Below are positions 1-8,627 of a stretch of DNA of 64,000 nt, piece by piece. Positions within the stretch are counted from its first letter, which is position 1. The number at the start of each line of letters is the position of its first letter. The position numbers were made by a program, and so were the translations under genes. Source of the DNA: an uncultured Oscillospiraceae bacterium (GTDB taxonomy: Bacteria > Bacillota > Clostridia > Oscillospirales > Oscillospiraceae); assembly GCA_910589155.1 (NCBI GenBank), contig CAJURY010000008.1, positions 1 to 64,000 of the forward strand, given 5' to 3'. The notes under the pieces were generated by a model. The model saw nothing but the letters and a program-made list of their open reading frames with translations. It was not told the DNA's origin and did no database searches.

Positions 1-179
1 TTACAAGCTCACCGATTTCGTTGACATAGATATAATCGGCATATTTCCTGCAATAGGATTTCCCGCATAGCTTTCGGTTTCATTCCTGCTCCGCTATCAG
101 CCGGTGCAATAATTTCTCAAACGGCGGCACAAGCGGCAGGCTGCGATAGATTTCATAAATATGGGAATAATTAGCGTTT
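1..179 (-). other. Coding-like fragment at window edge, probably degenerate
   Basis: On the minus strand just after the XRE gene, one frame reads NANYSHIYEIYRSLPLVPPF and ends AEQE followed by TGA at 80-82. The same frame then continues without a stop (KYADYIYVNEIGELV) to about position 2. I see no ATG, GTG or TTG with a ribosome site for the first part. This looks like the C-terminal remains of a gene, or one gene cut by a TGA. I do not recognise the family. Confidence 0.25.
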
Positions 180-455
180 CTACTTTTGAATTGGCCTCCA
201 GGCAATTTCCTGCAGACGGGCAATGCACAGCGCTTCAAACTCTGCCGGATTATGACCCAGCATCTCATGGGGCGATACGCCGAATCCAATACAAATATTC
301 ATGAAAATTGCGAGGGAAGGCACGCTTTTCCCGCTGAGGATTCTCCCGAAATATTGCTTACTGATGCCGCACAGGGTTGCCGCTTGCTCCTGCGTTAAGC
401 CCTGTTCCATGTAAATCCGGCGCACATTCTTGGAAAAGTTATCTAAAAACACCAC
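180..455 (-). CDS. XRE-family helix-turn-helix transcriptional regulator
   Basis: A 91-residue protein made almost entirely of one Cro/C1-type helix-turn-helix domain. Residues about 10-60 show the usual pattern (GLTQEQAATLCGISKQYFGR, then ILSGKSVPSL). It is expected to bind an operator as a dimer; the target is unknown. The only in-frame start is GTG at 455, with a weak ribosome site. A good sigma-A promoter lies just upstream. The short size with no second domain is typical of small phage- or element-type regulators, but no mobile-element genes are visible beside it. Confidence 0.8.
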   Translation of the reverse strand: MVFLDNFSKNVRRIYMEQGLTQEQAATLCGISKQYFGRILSGKSVPSLAIFMNICIGFGVSPHEMLGHNPAEFEALCIARLQEIAWRPIQK

Positions 456-486
456 AACATCACACTTTCTGTATTAGGATGTTTTT

Positions 487-515
487 AGCATAGAAACAAG
501 GCAATATCCTATCAA
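487..515 (-). promoter_or_regulatory. Sigma-A promoter of the XRE gene
   Basis: TTGATA (510-515) and TATGCT (487-492) on the minus strand with a 17-bp spacer, about 30 bp before the GTG start of the XRE gene. Confidence 0.55.
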
Positions 516-835
516 GAAACAATCGTTTCCTTTCCGGAAAATTCCTACTATTTTTGAAAAGTTTGTATCATTTGACGAATAATCGCAACAGAAAAGCACA
601 AAACGAATGCATCTATTTTGCACCTTTTGAGGAAATATATATCACTATAAATCCCGCCATCGTGCACCTACTTGTAGACAGGAGGTACATTTTTCAAGAT
701 AAACAGGAACGCGCCGGAGGGTAAATACAAAATCCGGCGCGTCTGGTTTGCGAATGAACACATCATAAATAATACCATGTAATCCGCTCAACTTTCTGAT
801 TTTCAAAAGCAAATAATGAAAGTCCCAACAATTGC
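516..835. other. AT-rich intergenic stretch with one inverted repeat
   Basis: No gene with a credible start or codon pattern is visible here. The only structure is a perfect 10-bp inverted repeat, ACGCGCCGGA at 709-718 and TCCGGCGCGT at 733-742, around a 14-base AT-rich loop. It lacks a clean U-run on either strand, so I do not call it a terminator. Confidence 0.4.
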
Positions 836-868
836 AACCCGCCTGACGGGACATCCGTCAGGCGGGTT
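836..868 (-). terminator. Terminator of the yqeG-efp-CD1247 operon
   Basis: Perfect 14-bp stem (AACCCGCCTGACGG, 836-849, against 855-868) with a 5-base loop, just downstream of the minus-strand operon end at 878. The U-run is weak. Confidence 0.65.
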
Positions 869-877
869 TGACATATC

Positions 878-1330
878 TTAGTCGTCGAGGTCGTCTTCCT
901 CTGTGGTAAACTCCAGAACCTCGCCGCAGTTGGGGCAGGTGATGCTGCCGGATTCCAGGGTTTCTTCGTCAAAATCAATGATTTCGCCGCACTTGCACTC
1001 TACTTCGTAAACAGTGGTGTCGTCGAAGTCGAATTCGTCCTCATCCTCTTCATCCAGCTCGTCATAGTCCTCGTCATCGTAGTCGTCCTCAAACGCCTCA
1101 TCGTCCAGATAGGCAATGAAATCGTCGATGGCGTCCAGATCGTCTTCAATCTCGTCCAACTCGTCGGAAATGGCGATGGTGGTTTCTTCAATGTTGGCAA
1201 TATTCTTGGCCATATCGCCCAGCAGGTCAACGATACCGGCAAACATCTTGCCTTCATCGCTTTCCTCGTTCAGCTTCAGGCCTTCCATCAGACCCTTGAG
1301 GTAAGCAGCCTTCTCAGAAAGTGTCATAAT
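878..1330 (-). CDS. CD1247-like acidic protein with a C-terminal zinc-ribbon-like motif
   Basis: About 150 residues. The N-terminus (MTLSEKAAYLKGLMEGLKL) matches the CD1247 N-terminal domain found in Clostridia. A very acidic middle follows, with long Asp/Glu runs and heptad-like spacing. The C-terminus holds two Cys pairs (CKCGE, CPNCGE) that resemble a zinc ribbon. Start chosen at ATG 1330, with AAAGGAG just upstream, rather than an in-frame ATG at 1348 that overlaps the efp stop. Last gene of the yqeG-M24-efp operon. Molecular role unknown; metal binding is inferred from the Cys pattern only. Confidence 0.75.
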   Translation of the reverse strand: MMTLSEKAAYLKGLMEGLKLNEESDEGKMFAGIVDLLGDMAKNIANIEETTIAISDELDEIEDDLDAIDDFIAYLDDEAFEDDYDDEDYDELDEEDEDEFDFDDTTVYEVECKCGEIIDFDEETLESGSITCPNCGEVLEFTTEEDDLDD

Positions 1331-1347
1331 CTTCTCCTTTTCAGGCA

Positions 1348-1911
1348 TTAGCCCTTTGCACGACCCAAATATTCACCGGTACGGGTGTCAATGGAAATCT
1401 TGTCGCCTTCGTTGATGAACAGGGGCACCTTGATCTCAGCGCCGGTCTCCACGGTTGCGGGCTTGGTAACGTTGGTAGCGGTGTTGCCTGCAAAGCCAGG
1501 CTCAGTCTCAGTAACGACCAGATCCACAAAGTTGGGCGCTTCCACGCCGAATACATTGCCCTTATAAGACATGATGGTGCAGGTATCGTTTTCCTTCACA
1601 AAGCGGAAGCTGTCGTCCAACACGCTCTTTTCGATGGGGGTCATTTCATAGGTTTCCATGTCCATGAAGTAATACAGGTCGCCGTCGGCGTAGCTGTATT
1701 CCATCTTCTTGCGCTCAATGTAGGCAGTGGGATACTTGTCGTTGGGGTTAAAGGTGGTTTCGGTGACGCCGCCGGTGATGACATTGCGCATCTTCACGCG
1801 GACGAAAGCAGCGCCCTTGCCGGGCTTTACGTGCTGGAACTCCACGATCTGCATGACCTTGCCATCCATGTCAAAGGTTACGCCGTTCCGAAAATCGCTA
1901 ACAGAAATCAT
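1348..1911 (-). CDS. efp: Translation elongation factor P
   Basis: 187 residues, the normal EF-P length, with a KOW-like N-terminal domain and two OB-fold domains. EF-P enters the ribosomal E site and relieves stalling at polyproline stretches. The tip loop reads [10 protein letters not shown], and the Lys in the modification position is residue 32, the residue carrying 5-aminopentanol in Bacillus subtilis. Start at ATG 1911, preceded by AGGAGG with 8-base spacing; upstream in-frame codons run into poorly conserved sequence. It follows an M24 peptidase gene, a common Firmicute arrangement. The modification-associated genes yfmF/yfmH lie at 50.9-53.4 kb. Confidence 0.95.
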   Translation of the reverse strand: MISVSDFRNGVTFDMDGKVMQIVEFQHVKPGKGAAFVRVKMRNVITGGVTETTFNPNDKYPTAYIERKKMEYSYADGDLYYFMDMETYEMTPIEKSVLDDSFRFVKENDTCTIMSYKGNVFGVEAPNFVDLVVTETEPGFAGNTATNVTKPATVETGAEIKVPLFINEGDKISIDTRTGEYLGRAKG

Positions 1912-2011
1912 AAAACTTGTCCTCCTAATTTGGAAACAGAATACTACATAAAATTCCAAGAATATTCTAACCGATTTTTTTGGTTTTTGCAAGATGCACT
2001 TTTGGGTTTTC

Positions 2012-3076
2012 TTACAAAATAATCAAATTTTTGGGGCTGTGGGTAATATTTTCGCAACCGCCCTCCTGAAAAATCACCACGTCCTCAATGCGAACGCCGA
2101 ATTTGCCAGGCAAATAGACGCCGGGTTCAGCGGAGCACGCCGCGCCTTTTTCAATTCTACCCTCCCAGCCCTGAGAGCAGCGGGGGTTTTCGTGAATCTC
2201 CAAACCGAGGCTGTGCCCGTAGCCGTGACCAAAATACGCGCCGTAGCCCGCGTCCGCAATGACCTTCCGGGCAGCGCCGTCCACGTCGCAGCCCCGAACG
2301 CCAGCTTTAGAGGCGGCAATTCCCGCCTGCTGGGCTGCGTAGACGGTATCGTAGACCTTCTGCATTTCCTCTGTCACAAAGCCCAGCGCAACGGTCCTTG
2401 TCATATCGGAGCAGTAGCCCTGATACAGTACGCCAAAATCCATGGTGATAAAGTCCCCTGCTTGCAGCTTGCGGTCGCCGGGTACGCCGTGGGGCAGGCT
2501 GGTGTTGGGCCCGGAAACGACGATAGGATCAAAGGAAAGCCCCTCCGCGCCGTTTTTGTACAGGCAGTAAATCAGTTCGGCGCACAGCTCTTTTTCCGTC
2601 ATCCCCGCATTGATCCGGGGCAATACGTCGGTAAACGCCTGATCGGTAATGGCCTGGGCTTTTTTCATAATTTCAACTTCCCAGTCCTCTTTGGTAGCGC
2701 GGAACGCGTTCAACTGATCCTGACAAGGAATCAACTCGGCCTTCAGCGCTTCCTGATAGGAAAGGAACTCCTGCAGGGTAAGGTATTCTTCCTCCACCCC
2801 CAGCTTTGTTACGCCGAAATCCCGGATGGCTTCGTTCAGCAGATCGTTGTAGGGATGCTCCCGGTCTGTGAGGATGACCTCGAAGCCCTGAATACCGGCC
2901 TCGGCGGATTCAATATAGCGGCTGTCTGTAAAGTACCGGCAGCCCTTGGCCGTGACGATGGCCACGCCCTCGGCAATGTCGAAAGCGGCGGCATAGTGGC
3001 GGCTGTACCGGGAGGTCAATAAAAGACCGTCCAGAGAGCCATTTAGCAAGGACAAATATTTTTCAATGTTTTTCAT
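2012..3076 (-). CDS. M24-family Xaa-Pro aminopeptidase
   Basis: 354 residues with an N-terminal creatinase-like domain (about 1-125) and a C-terminal pita-bread metallopeptidase domain. Metal-ligand motifs are present: [16 protein letters not shown] (two Asp), [14 protein letters not shown] (His, Glu) and a late SAEPGVY Glu. It is predicted to remove an N-terminal residue preceding proline, in the cytoplasm. Start at ATG 3076 with AAGGAG 8 bases upstream; a TTG two codons earlier is possible. It overlaps the end of yqeG by 14 bases and precedes efp, as is common in Firmicutes. Confidence 0.9.
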   Translation of the reverse strand: MKNIEKYLSLLNGSLDGLLLTSRYSRHYAAAFDIAEGVAIVTAKGCRYFTDSRYIESAEAGIQGFEVILTDREHPYNDLLNEAIRDFGVTKLGVEEEYLTLQEFLSYQEALKAELIPCQDQLNAFRATKEDWEVEIMKKAQAITDQAFTDVLPRINAGMTEKELCAELIYCLYKNGAEGLSFDPIVVSGPNTSLPHGVPGDRKLQAGDFITMDFGVLYQGYCSDMTRTVALGFVTEEMQKVYDTVYAAQQAGIAASKAGVRGCDVDGAARKVIADAGYGAYFGHGYGHSLGLEIHENPRCSQGWEGRIEKGAACSAEPGVYLPGKFGVRIEDVVIFQEGGCENITHSPKNLIIL

Positions 3077-3575
3077 ATTCAATTCTCCTTCCTCTGGCAG
3101 CGAAGATAAAAGGCAGCTCCGCGATATGGCGCAGCTTCAGCCAGAACGTATGATTGTGAATGGCGGGCACCAGAATGGAGGTCAGTCCCGCGCAGTTGGC
3201 GCCCAGGGTATCGGTAAAAATCTGATCCCCCACCAGCGCGCTGTTTGTAGGCAAAACGGAAAACCGGGCAAGACAGGCCTGAATACCGGAGGAAAAGGGC
3301 TTTTTCGCGTGAGTCACGCAGGAAAGTCCATATTTTTCGCAAAACGCCGGAACACGGCTGTTTTTGCTGTTGGAAACGACACAAAGGGCAATCCCCGCCT
3401 TTTGCATGGCTTGAAACCACTGCAAAACCGCTTCCGTTGGAACGTTGGTGGTATAGGGCACGATGGTATTGTCAAAATCCAGCATCAAAAGGGTTATGTG
3501 CCGATCTTGCAGCAGCTTAGGCGTTACGCTGACAACAGAGGGCAGAATCAGTTTTGGCAGCAAAGAAAAACGCAT
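3063..3575 (-). CDS. yqeG: YqeG-family HAD-type phosphatase
   Basis: 170 residues of a HAD superfamily IIIA phosphatase. The nucleophile motif is LMLDFDNTIV, motif II is VVSNS, a Lys follows in AKKPF, and motif III is GDQIFTD. Family members hydrolyse phosphate esters of unknown physiological substrate. Start at ATG 3575 (MRFSLLPKL), with GGAAGG just upstream; an in-frame extension upstream runs through the promoter and is rejected. First gene of the yqeG-M24-efp-CD1247 operon. Confidence 0.88.
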   Translation of the reverse strand: MRFSLLPKLILPSVVSVTPKLLQDRHITLLMLDFDNTIVPYTTNVPTEAVLQWFQAMQKAGIALCVVSNSKNSRVPAFCEKYGLSCVTHAKKPFSSGIQACLARFSVLPTNSALVGDQIFTDTLGANCAGLTSILVPAIHNHTFWLKLRHIAELPFIFAARGRRIEYEKH

Positions 3576-3617
3576 AGGACACCTTCCATTTTCATACGAT
3601 AATATGAATCCTTTGGC

Positions 3618-3646
3618 ATTATAGCATAAGATTGGAGTGTTGTCCA
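3618..3646 (-). promoter_or_regulatory. Sigma-A promoter of the yqeG-efp operon
   Basis: TGGACA (3641-3646) and TATAAT (3618-3623) on the minus strand, 17-bp spacer, about 45 bp before the yqeG start. Confidence 0.7.
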
Positions 3647-4375
3647 TTGTCTGGTTTGCTTTATTTTGCGTTGACAGCGGGAGAATTGGCTGCCTGGGAG
3701 GGAGAAAACGCAGCGTGGATGGCCTGCCGGTTTGCATCCGGCAGCGACGGTCTGAGCAACCTCCCGGATAAGCTTCCGCCGAACAGCCTGCTTATTTTGA
3801 ACGACCAGACCCCCGCACAGCAGCACAACCCGGCGCGGATTCAAAAGGAGCTGCAAGAAACCCTGGAAAAGTTTGGGTGCCCGGGGCTGCTTCTGGATTT
3901 TGAGCGAAAGCCCACAGAAAGTTCTGAGGCAATTGCAAAAGCGGCGGCAAAGGCGGCGGAGGATCTGGGGATTTTCTGCGCCGTGCCGGAAAGCTATCTG
4001 GATTGCGGAAAAGACGCGGCTTTGTTTCTTCCCATGCCGGCGCCGCTGTCTGAGCCGGATTTTCCCCATAGCCGTCCGCTGGTTTTGGAGCTTGCGCCAA
4101 GAGGCCTTTGCCTACAAATAACGGAGAAAGGCGCAAAGGAAGAAACGGTTTCCTATTGGGAGCTTTCCCAGGAAGGGAAAAGCCATACGCTTTTTCGGGA
4201 CAAGACTGAAAAATACGATTATTTTTGCAAATTGCAGCCGGGACTTGCATCGTATTCGATTCTGGAAACGGCGGAAAGTTTACAAGCCTTTTGGGAAAAC
4301 GTCTGCAAGCTTCCCAACGTTCTGGGCGGCGTAGGACTTTATCAGGAACTTGCGCCTTTTTTTGAACCCCAATAA
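3647..4375 (+). CDS. Conserved protein of unknown function, possibly TIM-barrel-like
   Basis: About 242 residues with no signal peptide or membrane segment. I do not recognise the family with confidence. A stretch near residues 75-90 (CPGLLLDFERKP) resembles a beta strand ending in acidic residues, as in glycosidase-like TIM barrels, and later strand-like segments (GIFCAVPESYLDCG, PLVLELAPRG) fit that reading. Start taken as TTG 3647, nine bases after GGAG; TTG 3632 is the alternative. It sits divergent from yqeG and 60 bp ahead of sigK. Enzymatic activity is not established. Confidence 0.6.
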   Translation: MSGLLYFALTAGELAAWEGENAAWMACRFASGSDGLSNLPDKLPPNSLLILNDQTPAQQHNPARIQKELQETLEKFGCPGLLLDFERKPTESSEAIAKAAAKAAEDLGIFCAVPESYLDCGKDAALFLPMPAPLSEPDFPHSRPLVLELAPRGLCLQITEKGAKEETVSYWELSQEGKSHTLFRDKTEKYDYFCKLQPGLASYSILETAESLQAFWENVCKLPNVLGGVGLYQELAPFFEPQ

Positions 4376-4435
4376 AATTCTTTACATAGGGACTTGCCGT
4401 GGAGAATACAGTGTATTATAATCGGAGGTGAGGAA

Positions 4436-5122
4436 ATGATCTCAGCCGCCGCATGGCTCATGCTGAGCAGTATGCTGTACTCTCTGAGACTGCAATCCGG
4501 GAGCTTTCCCCGGCCATTGTCAGCGAAAGAAGAACGGATGTATCTGGAAAAGGCGGCGCAGGGCGATCTGGAAGCCAGAAATGTGCTCATCGAGCGAAAT
4601 CTGAGGCTTGTCGCCCACATTATGAAGAAGTATTACGCACAGACCGCAGATCAGGAGGACTTAATCTCCATCGGCACCATCGGACTGATTAAGGCGGTGT
4701 CTACCTTTGACGCTTCAAAGGGGATACGATTAGCCACTTATGCCGCCCGATGTGTGGAAAACGAAATCTTGATGTATTTTCGCAGTCAGAGGAAAAGCGC
4801 GTCCGACGTATCCTTGTCTGATTATATTGAGACAGGGAAAGACGGCACAGCGCTTTCTCTCATGGACGTCATCTGTGAGGAAGAAGATTTATTCGACCGG
4901 GTCAGCAATCAGGAAAGCGTGGTGCGCCTACGCCGCGCAGTGCAGGAGGTACTAACAGAGCGGGAGCGTATGGTGCTTACCATGCGCTACGGTCTGGACG
5001 GAAAACCGCCGAAACCCCAGCGGGAGGTGGCAAAAGCCTGCGACATCAGCCGGTCTTATGTCAGCCGGATTGAGAAAAAGGGGCTTGAAAAGCTGAAAGA
5101 AGCCTTGGGCGGCGCGCCCTAG
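4436..5122 (+). CDS. sigK: Sporulation sigma factor SigK (mother cell)
   Basis: 228 residues. Region 2 (NLRLVAHIMKKYY, DLISIGTIGLIKA, YAARCVENEILMYF) and region 4 (DISRSYVSRIEKKGLEKL) match SigK closely. Residues 2-20 are hydrophobic (ISAAAWLMLSSMLYSL), like the pro-sequence that tethers pro-sigma-K to membrane until it is cleaved by SpoIVFB. Start ATG 4436 follows a strong GGAGGTGAGG. The gene is uninterrupted, with no skin element. SigE is the closest alternative, but the domain spacing and LSAKEE...ARNVLIERNL signature favour SigK. An M50 protease that could process it is encoded at 17.4 kb. Confidence 0.9.
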   Translation: MISAAAWLMLSSMLYSLRLQSGSFPRPLSAKEERMYLEKAAQGDLEARNVLIERNLRLVAHIMKKYYAQTADQEDLISIGTIGLIKAVSTFDASKGIRLATYAARCVENEILMYFRSQRKSASDVSLSDYIETGKDGTALSLMDVICEEEDLFDRVSNQESVVRLRRAVQEVLTERERMVLTMRYGLDGKPPKPQREVAKACDISRSYVSRIEKKGLEKLKEALGGAP

Positions 5123-5152
5123 GCCGCAATTTGAACAAAAGAAGGAAAAACT

Positions 5153-5734
5153 GTGAATAAACAAAGAAAAATACAGCCCTGGAAGCATTTCAAAACCATA
5201 ACCCACCATAGATTGCTCGTTCTGTGCAACTGTTTCCGGGTGGGACTTTTCTGGCAGGGGCTTACCCACGATCTTTCCAAATATTCGCCCACGGAGTTTT
5301 GCCAAGGGGCGAAGTATTATCAAGGCACCAGAAGCCCCAACGCCGCAGAGCGGGAGGAAAACGGCTATTCCAAGGCATGGATGCACCATAAAGGGCGAAA
5401 CCGCCATCACTATGAATACTGGACGGATATGAATCCCCAGACAGGGCGCTACGAGTCCGTGCCCATGCCCAGAAAATACCTGGCGGAAATGGTCATGGAT
5501 CGCATTGCCGCCAGCAAAACCTATGAAGGAAAAGCCTATACGGACGGTTCTCCTCTGGCGTATCTGGAGCGTGCGCGGGAGACGAAGCTTATCCACTCCC
5601 AGACGAGGCGAGAACTTTTGTATCTTCTCACCATGCTGAAAAATCAGGGAGAAAAGGAAACCTTTCGCTTTATCCGCCAAACAGTTTTACCTGGAAAACC
5701 TTTCGCAAATGAAAATGAAACGAAAGAATCATGA
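5153..5734 (+). CDS. DUF5662 family protein
   Basis: 193 residues, resembling the DUF5662 family of Firmicute cytosolic proteins, which is sometimes mislabelled as catalase. Conserved-looking features are LTHDLSKYSPTEF, a His-rich stretch WMHHKGRNRHHYEYW and PRKYLAEMVMDRIAASK. The His/Asp content suggests an HD-domain-like metal site, but this is an inference. Start is GTG 5153 with AAGAAGGA upstream. It lies 30 bp after sigK, so may be co-transcribed, and is followed by a strong terminator. Confidence 0.75.
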   Translation: MNKQRKIQPWKHFKTITHHRLLVLCNCFRVGLFWQGLTHDLSKYSPTEFCQGAKYYQGTRSPNAAEREENGYSKAWMHHKGRNRHHYEYWTDMNPQTGRYESVPMPRKYLAEMVMDRIAASKTYEGKAYTDGSPLAYLERARETKLIHSQTRRELLYLLTMLKNQGEKETFRFIRQTVLPGKPFANENETKES

Positions 5735-5754
5735 GAACCAAGCATCATCAGTTT

Positions 5755-5782
5755 GCGCGCTGCGTTTGCAGCGCGCTTTTTT
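5755..5782 (+). terminator. Terminator after the sigK-DUF5662 unit
   Basis: 9-bp GC stem GCGCGCTGC (5755-5763) / GCAGCGCGC (5768-5776), loop GTTT, followed by six T. Confidence 0.9.
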
Positions 5783-5859
5783 ACAATAAATTTTTCTTCC
5801 CCCTTTCGGGTAAATTCCGGGCAATTCGGCAATACTAAGTCCGAAAGGAAGGATGCACA

Positions 5860-6456
5860 ATGGATTTTACGCAATCTCAAACCAAAATCAATCTGGCGCG
5901 AGCCTTTGCCGGCGAATCTCAGGCCAGAAACCGCTACACCATTTACGCAAATCAGGCAAAAAAGCAGGATCAAGAGTACCTTGCCCGGATTTTTGAAGAA
6001 ACCGCGGAAAACGAGCGGGTACACGCGGAGGAATTTTTGGAAATGCTCCAAAAGCACGGCGGCGCGGTGCAGCCCAACATCGATATTACCGCAGGCTACC
6101 CCTATACCTTGGGCACTCTGGAGGAAAATTTGCAGGCCGCAGCGGAGGGCGAACTGGAAGAAGAAACAAAAGCCTACCCCGCTTTTGCGGAAGTAGCCGA
6201 GCGGGAAGGCTTCAAGGACGTTGCAAGACTCTTCCGACTCATTGCCACCATTGAGGGCGTACACCACAACGTGTTCAGCCAAGCCCTGGAACAGCTCAAA
6301 AACGGCACGCTTTTTCAGAAAAAAGAACCGATTACCTGGCGCTGCCTGAATTGCGGCTACACCTACACGGCGGAAAAGGCTTTGAATCCCTGCCCTGTAT
6401 GCCAAAAGAGCGGCCAGTGGGCGGAAGGCAATCTGGATCGGAAAAATCTCAGTTAA
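5860..6456 (+). CDS. rbr: Rubrerythrin
   Basis: 198 residues. An N-terminal four-helix ferritin-like domain carries the di-iron ligands (AGESQARNRY, ENERVHAEEF, GELEEE, ATIEGVHHN), and a C-terminal rubredoxin-like domain has CLNCGY and CPVC. Rubrerythrin reduces hydrogen peroxide in the cytoplasm of anaerobes using electrons from rubredoxin or a related donor. Start ATG 5860 follows AAAGGAAGG. Standalone gene. Its presence supports an anaerobic host. Confidence 0.95.
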   Translation: MDFTQSQTKINLARAFAGESQARNRYTIYANQAKKQDQEYLARIFEETAENERVHAEEFLEMLQKHGGAVQPNIDITAGYPYTLGTLEENLQAAAEGELEEETKAYPAFAEVAEREGFKDVARLFRLIATIEGVHHNVFSQALEQLKNGTLFQKKEPITWRCLNCGYTYTAEKALNPCPVCQKSGQWAEGNLDRKNLS

Positions 6457-6479
6457 AACCCTTTTTCTGGAATTTCCTG

Positions 6480-6509
6480 TTTACATTGCGGTCATATTTG
6501 TGGTATGAT
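6480..6509 (+). promoter_or_regulatory. Sigma-A promoter of the exonuclease-mutY unit
   Basis: TTTACA (6480-6485) and TATGAT (6504-6509), 18-bp spacer, about 40 bp before the start codon. Confidence 0.6.
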
Positions 6510-6550
6510 AGAAAAATCAGTAAAATGCTGCGAGAAACAGGAGAATGCCC

Positions 6551-7543
6551 ATGAATTATATTGTATTAGATATGGAATGGAATCAGCCCTGGCCCGGCTC
6601 CCCTTCCTCCAGAAAGGTGCTGCCTGTGAGCATCCGGGGCGAAATTATACAAATCGGCGCGGTTCGTGTTCTGGAAGATCAAAGCATCGCGGATGAATTT
6701 CAGATCCTGATCCGCCCCAAATACTATCAGCGTCTCAATAAAAGAGTTTCCAAGCTCACGGGCATCAAAGAAGCCCGGCTCAAGGCGGAAGGCGTATCCT
6801 TTCCGGAGGCCATGGAGCAGTTTCGCGCCTGGTGCGGGGAAAACGCGGTTTTTCTCACCTGGGGCTTTGACGATATTGCCATTTTGCGGGAAAATCTGGC
6901 GCTTTTCCAGCAGGACGAAAGCTGGACGCAGCGTTGGTACAACCTTCAAATGATTTTTAACGCTCAGACCGACGGTTCCAACTCTCAAAAGGCGCTGAAA
7001 ACCGCCATGGAGTTTTTCCAGATTGAGGCCACCCGCCCCGCCCACGACGCCTTGGGGGACGCTTACCATACCGCCCAAATTTGTCAGAAATTAGAGTTGC
7101 AGCGGGGCATGGAGGAATACGAAGCCGCCCTGAAAAGCCACGAAAACGGGTTTCACGGCGCGGAGCTGCCCGGCTGCATTGGCCGGCAGGTCTTTTATGA
7201 CTTTGAAAGCAAGGAAGCGGTTTTGTCCGCCATGGTCGGCAAGGAAAATATCTGTCCTGTATGCGGCAATCAGATGGAAAGCGCCCGCTGGTTCGCCCAG
7301 CCGGGCAAGCGTTATATGGCGATGTCTACCTGCCCGGCGCACGGCCAGTTTTTAATCCGCGTTCGTTTGACCGACATGGACGACGGCACCATTCGCGCCA
7401 GCCGCCTGATTTATGAAGGCGCCTCCACCGCCGCCGAAGCCTACAATCGTAGAGCGGAAAAGGCCGAAGCCGCCCCTGCTCCCCGCCGCCGTCGCCGCAG
7501 GAGCGCGAAAAAAGCGCCAGTGGAGAAAGTAGAGCGGGCATAA
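6551..7543 (+). CDS. DEDDh-family 3'-5' exonuclease with C-terminal zinc-ribbon-like region
   Basis: 330 residues. The exonuclease fold occupies about residues 1-180: YIVLDMEWN holds the first Asp-x-Glu, LTWGFDD the third acidic motif and RPAHDALGDAYHTA the His-x4-Asp motif. This resembles KapD/ERI1-type enzymes. After residue 220 there is CPVCGNQ and later CPAHGQF, suggesting a zinc site, and a basic Ala/Arg/Lys-rich tail (APRRRRRRSAKKAP) that could bind nucleic acid. Start ATG 6551, seven bases after AGGAG. Substrate (DNA or RNA) unknown. Directly abuts mutY. Confidence 0.82.
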   Translation: MNYIVLDMEWNQPWPGSPSSRKVLPVSIRGEIIQIGAVRVLEDQSIADEFQILIRPKYYQRLNKRVSKLTGIKEARLKAEGVSFPEAMEQFRAWCGENAVFLTWGFDDIAILRENLALFQQDESWTQRWYNLQMIFNAQTDGSNSQKALKTAMEFFQIEATRPAHDALGDAYHTAQICQKLELQRGMEEYEAALKSHENGFHGAELPGCIGRQVFYDFESKEAVLSAMVGKENICPVCGNQMESARWFAQPGKRYMAMSTCPAHGQFLIRVRLTDMDDGTIRASRLIYEGASTAAEAYNRRAEKAEAAPAPRRRRRRSAKKAPVEKVERA

Positions 7544-8596
7544 ATGGAAGACTTACTGCAAAAGCTGCCCCAGGCGCTTTTAGGTTGGTTCTCGGAAAAC
7601 AAAAGAGACCTCCCCTGGCGAGCCGACCGGGAACCTTATCATATCTGGGTATCTGAAATTATGCTCCAGCAAACAAGAGTGGAAGCTGTAAAGGGCTACT
7701 ATTCTCGTTTTCTCGCTGCACTGCCCACCGTAGAAGCCCTGGCAAACGCGGATGACGACCATTTGCGTAAGCTATGGGAGGGGCTTGGCTACTACAATCG
7801 CGTGCGAAATATGAAAAAAGCCGCCGAAGTTATCTGCGGCGAACTGGGCGGCGCGTTTCCGCAAACCCTGGAAGGGCTTTTGCGCTTGCCCGGCGTGGGC
7901 AGCTACACCGCCGGAGCCATTGGCTCCATTGCTTTTGAACTGCCAGCCCCGGCGGTGGACGGCAATGTGCTCCGAGTAGTCTCCCGCCTTTGCGCGGACG
8001 AAACGCCCATCGATCTGCCCACATATAAAAAGCGCGTGGAAGCCGCTTTGCAAAAGGTCTACCCCGCCGGGCGATGCGGCGATTTTACCCAGTCTCTTAT
8101 GGAACTCGGCGCAACCGTCTGTTTGCCCAACGGCAAGCCCAAATGCGCCGGTTGTCCCTGCAAAACCTTTTGTCTGGGTTTGCAGCAAGGCGAGCCGGAG
8201 CGTCTGCCCATCCGGCTCCCAAAAAAATCCCGCCGCCTGGAAGAAAAAACCGTCTTTGTTCTTTCCTGCGACGGTTGTTACGCCGTACAAAAAAGGGAAA
8301 AAACAGGTCTTTTGGCTTCCCTCTGGGAGTTTCCCAATGTGCCGGGACGTCTGGAACTGGCCGAAGCAATAAACTGGGCGCAGCCCCTTTCCCCTGCCGC
8401 TCCCACAGGGATGGTGGAGCGGCAGCATATTTTCACCCACGTGCAGTGGAATATGCGTTGCTATTACCTAAGCTGCCGGGAAAAGTCAGCGCAATTTACA
8501 TGGGTCACGCCTGCGCAGATTGCGCAGGAAATTGCTTTACCTACAGCTTTCAAAATGTTCTGGGATATTTTGCAGGCAAAAGAGAATAAAGTTTGA
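7544..8596 (+). CDS. mutY: A/G-specific adenine DNA glycosylase MutY
   Basis: 350 residues. Base-excision repair enzyme that removes adenine mispaired with 8-oxoguanine. The catalytic domain shows SEIMLQQTRV (catalytic Glu), the helix-hairpin-helix LPGVGSYTAGAI and the conserved VDGNV Asp. The 4Fe-4S cluster cysteines are in CLPNGKPKCAGCPCKTFC. The C-terminal NUDIX-like 8-oxoG recognition domain follows (about 225-345), with LASLWEFPN. ATG begins immediately after the TAA of the preceding exonuclease gene, so the two are translationally linked. Confidence 0.95.
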   Translation: MEDLLQKLPQALLGWFSENKRDLPWRADREPYHIWVSEIMLQQTRVEAVKGYYSRFLAALPTVEALANADDDHLRKLWEGLGYYNRVRNMKKAAEVICGELGGAFPQTLEGLLRLPGVGSYTAGAIGSIAFELPAPAVDGNVLRVVSRLCADETPIDLPTYKKRVEAALQKVYPAGRCGDFTQSLMELGATVCLPNGKPKCAGCPCKTFCLGLQQGEPERLPIRLPKKSRRLEEKTVFVLSCDGCYAVQKREKTGLLASLWEFPNVPGRLELAEAINWAQPLSPAAPTGMVERQHIFTHVQWNMRCYYLSCREKSAQFTWVTPAQIAQEIALPTAFKMFWDILQAKENKV

Positions 8597-8621
8597 CTTT
8601 GCACACGAAATTGTGTACAAT
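8593..8621 (+). promoter_or_regulatory. Promoter of rnpB
   Basis: TTGACT (8593-8598) and TACAAT (8616-8621) with a 17-bp spacer; predicted start near 8628, at the first base of the RNase P RNA. Confidence 0.85.
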
Positions 8622-8627
8622 ATTGGA

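Noticed and set aside
645..854. 69-codon minus-strand frame in the 456-877 gap
   Set aside because: It reads through the terminator stem at 836-868 and the inverted repeat at 709-742, and lacks a ribosome site.
1994..3022. 342-codon plus-strand frame
   Set aside because: Antisense shadow of the M24 peptidase gene; no start signals or recognisable protein.
4384..4430. Possible sigma-A promoter TTGCCG-17-TATAAT before sigK
   Set aside because: The -10 box is so close to the ribosome site that the transcript would begin inside it; sporulation-specific control is more likely.
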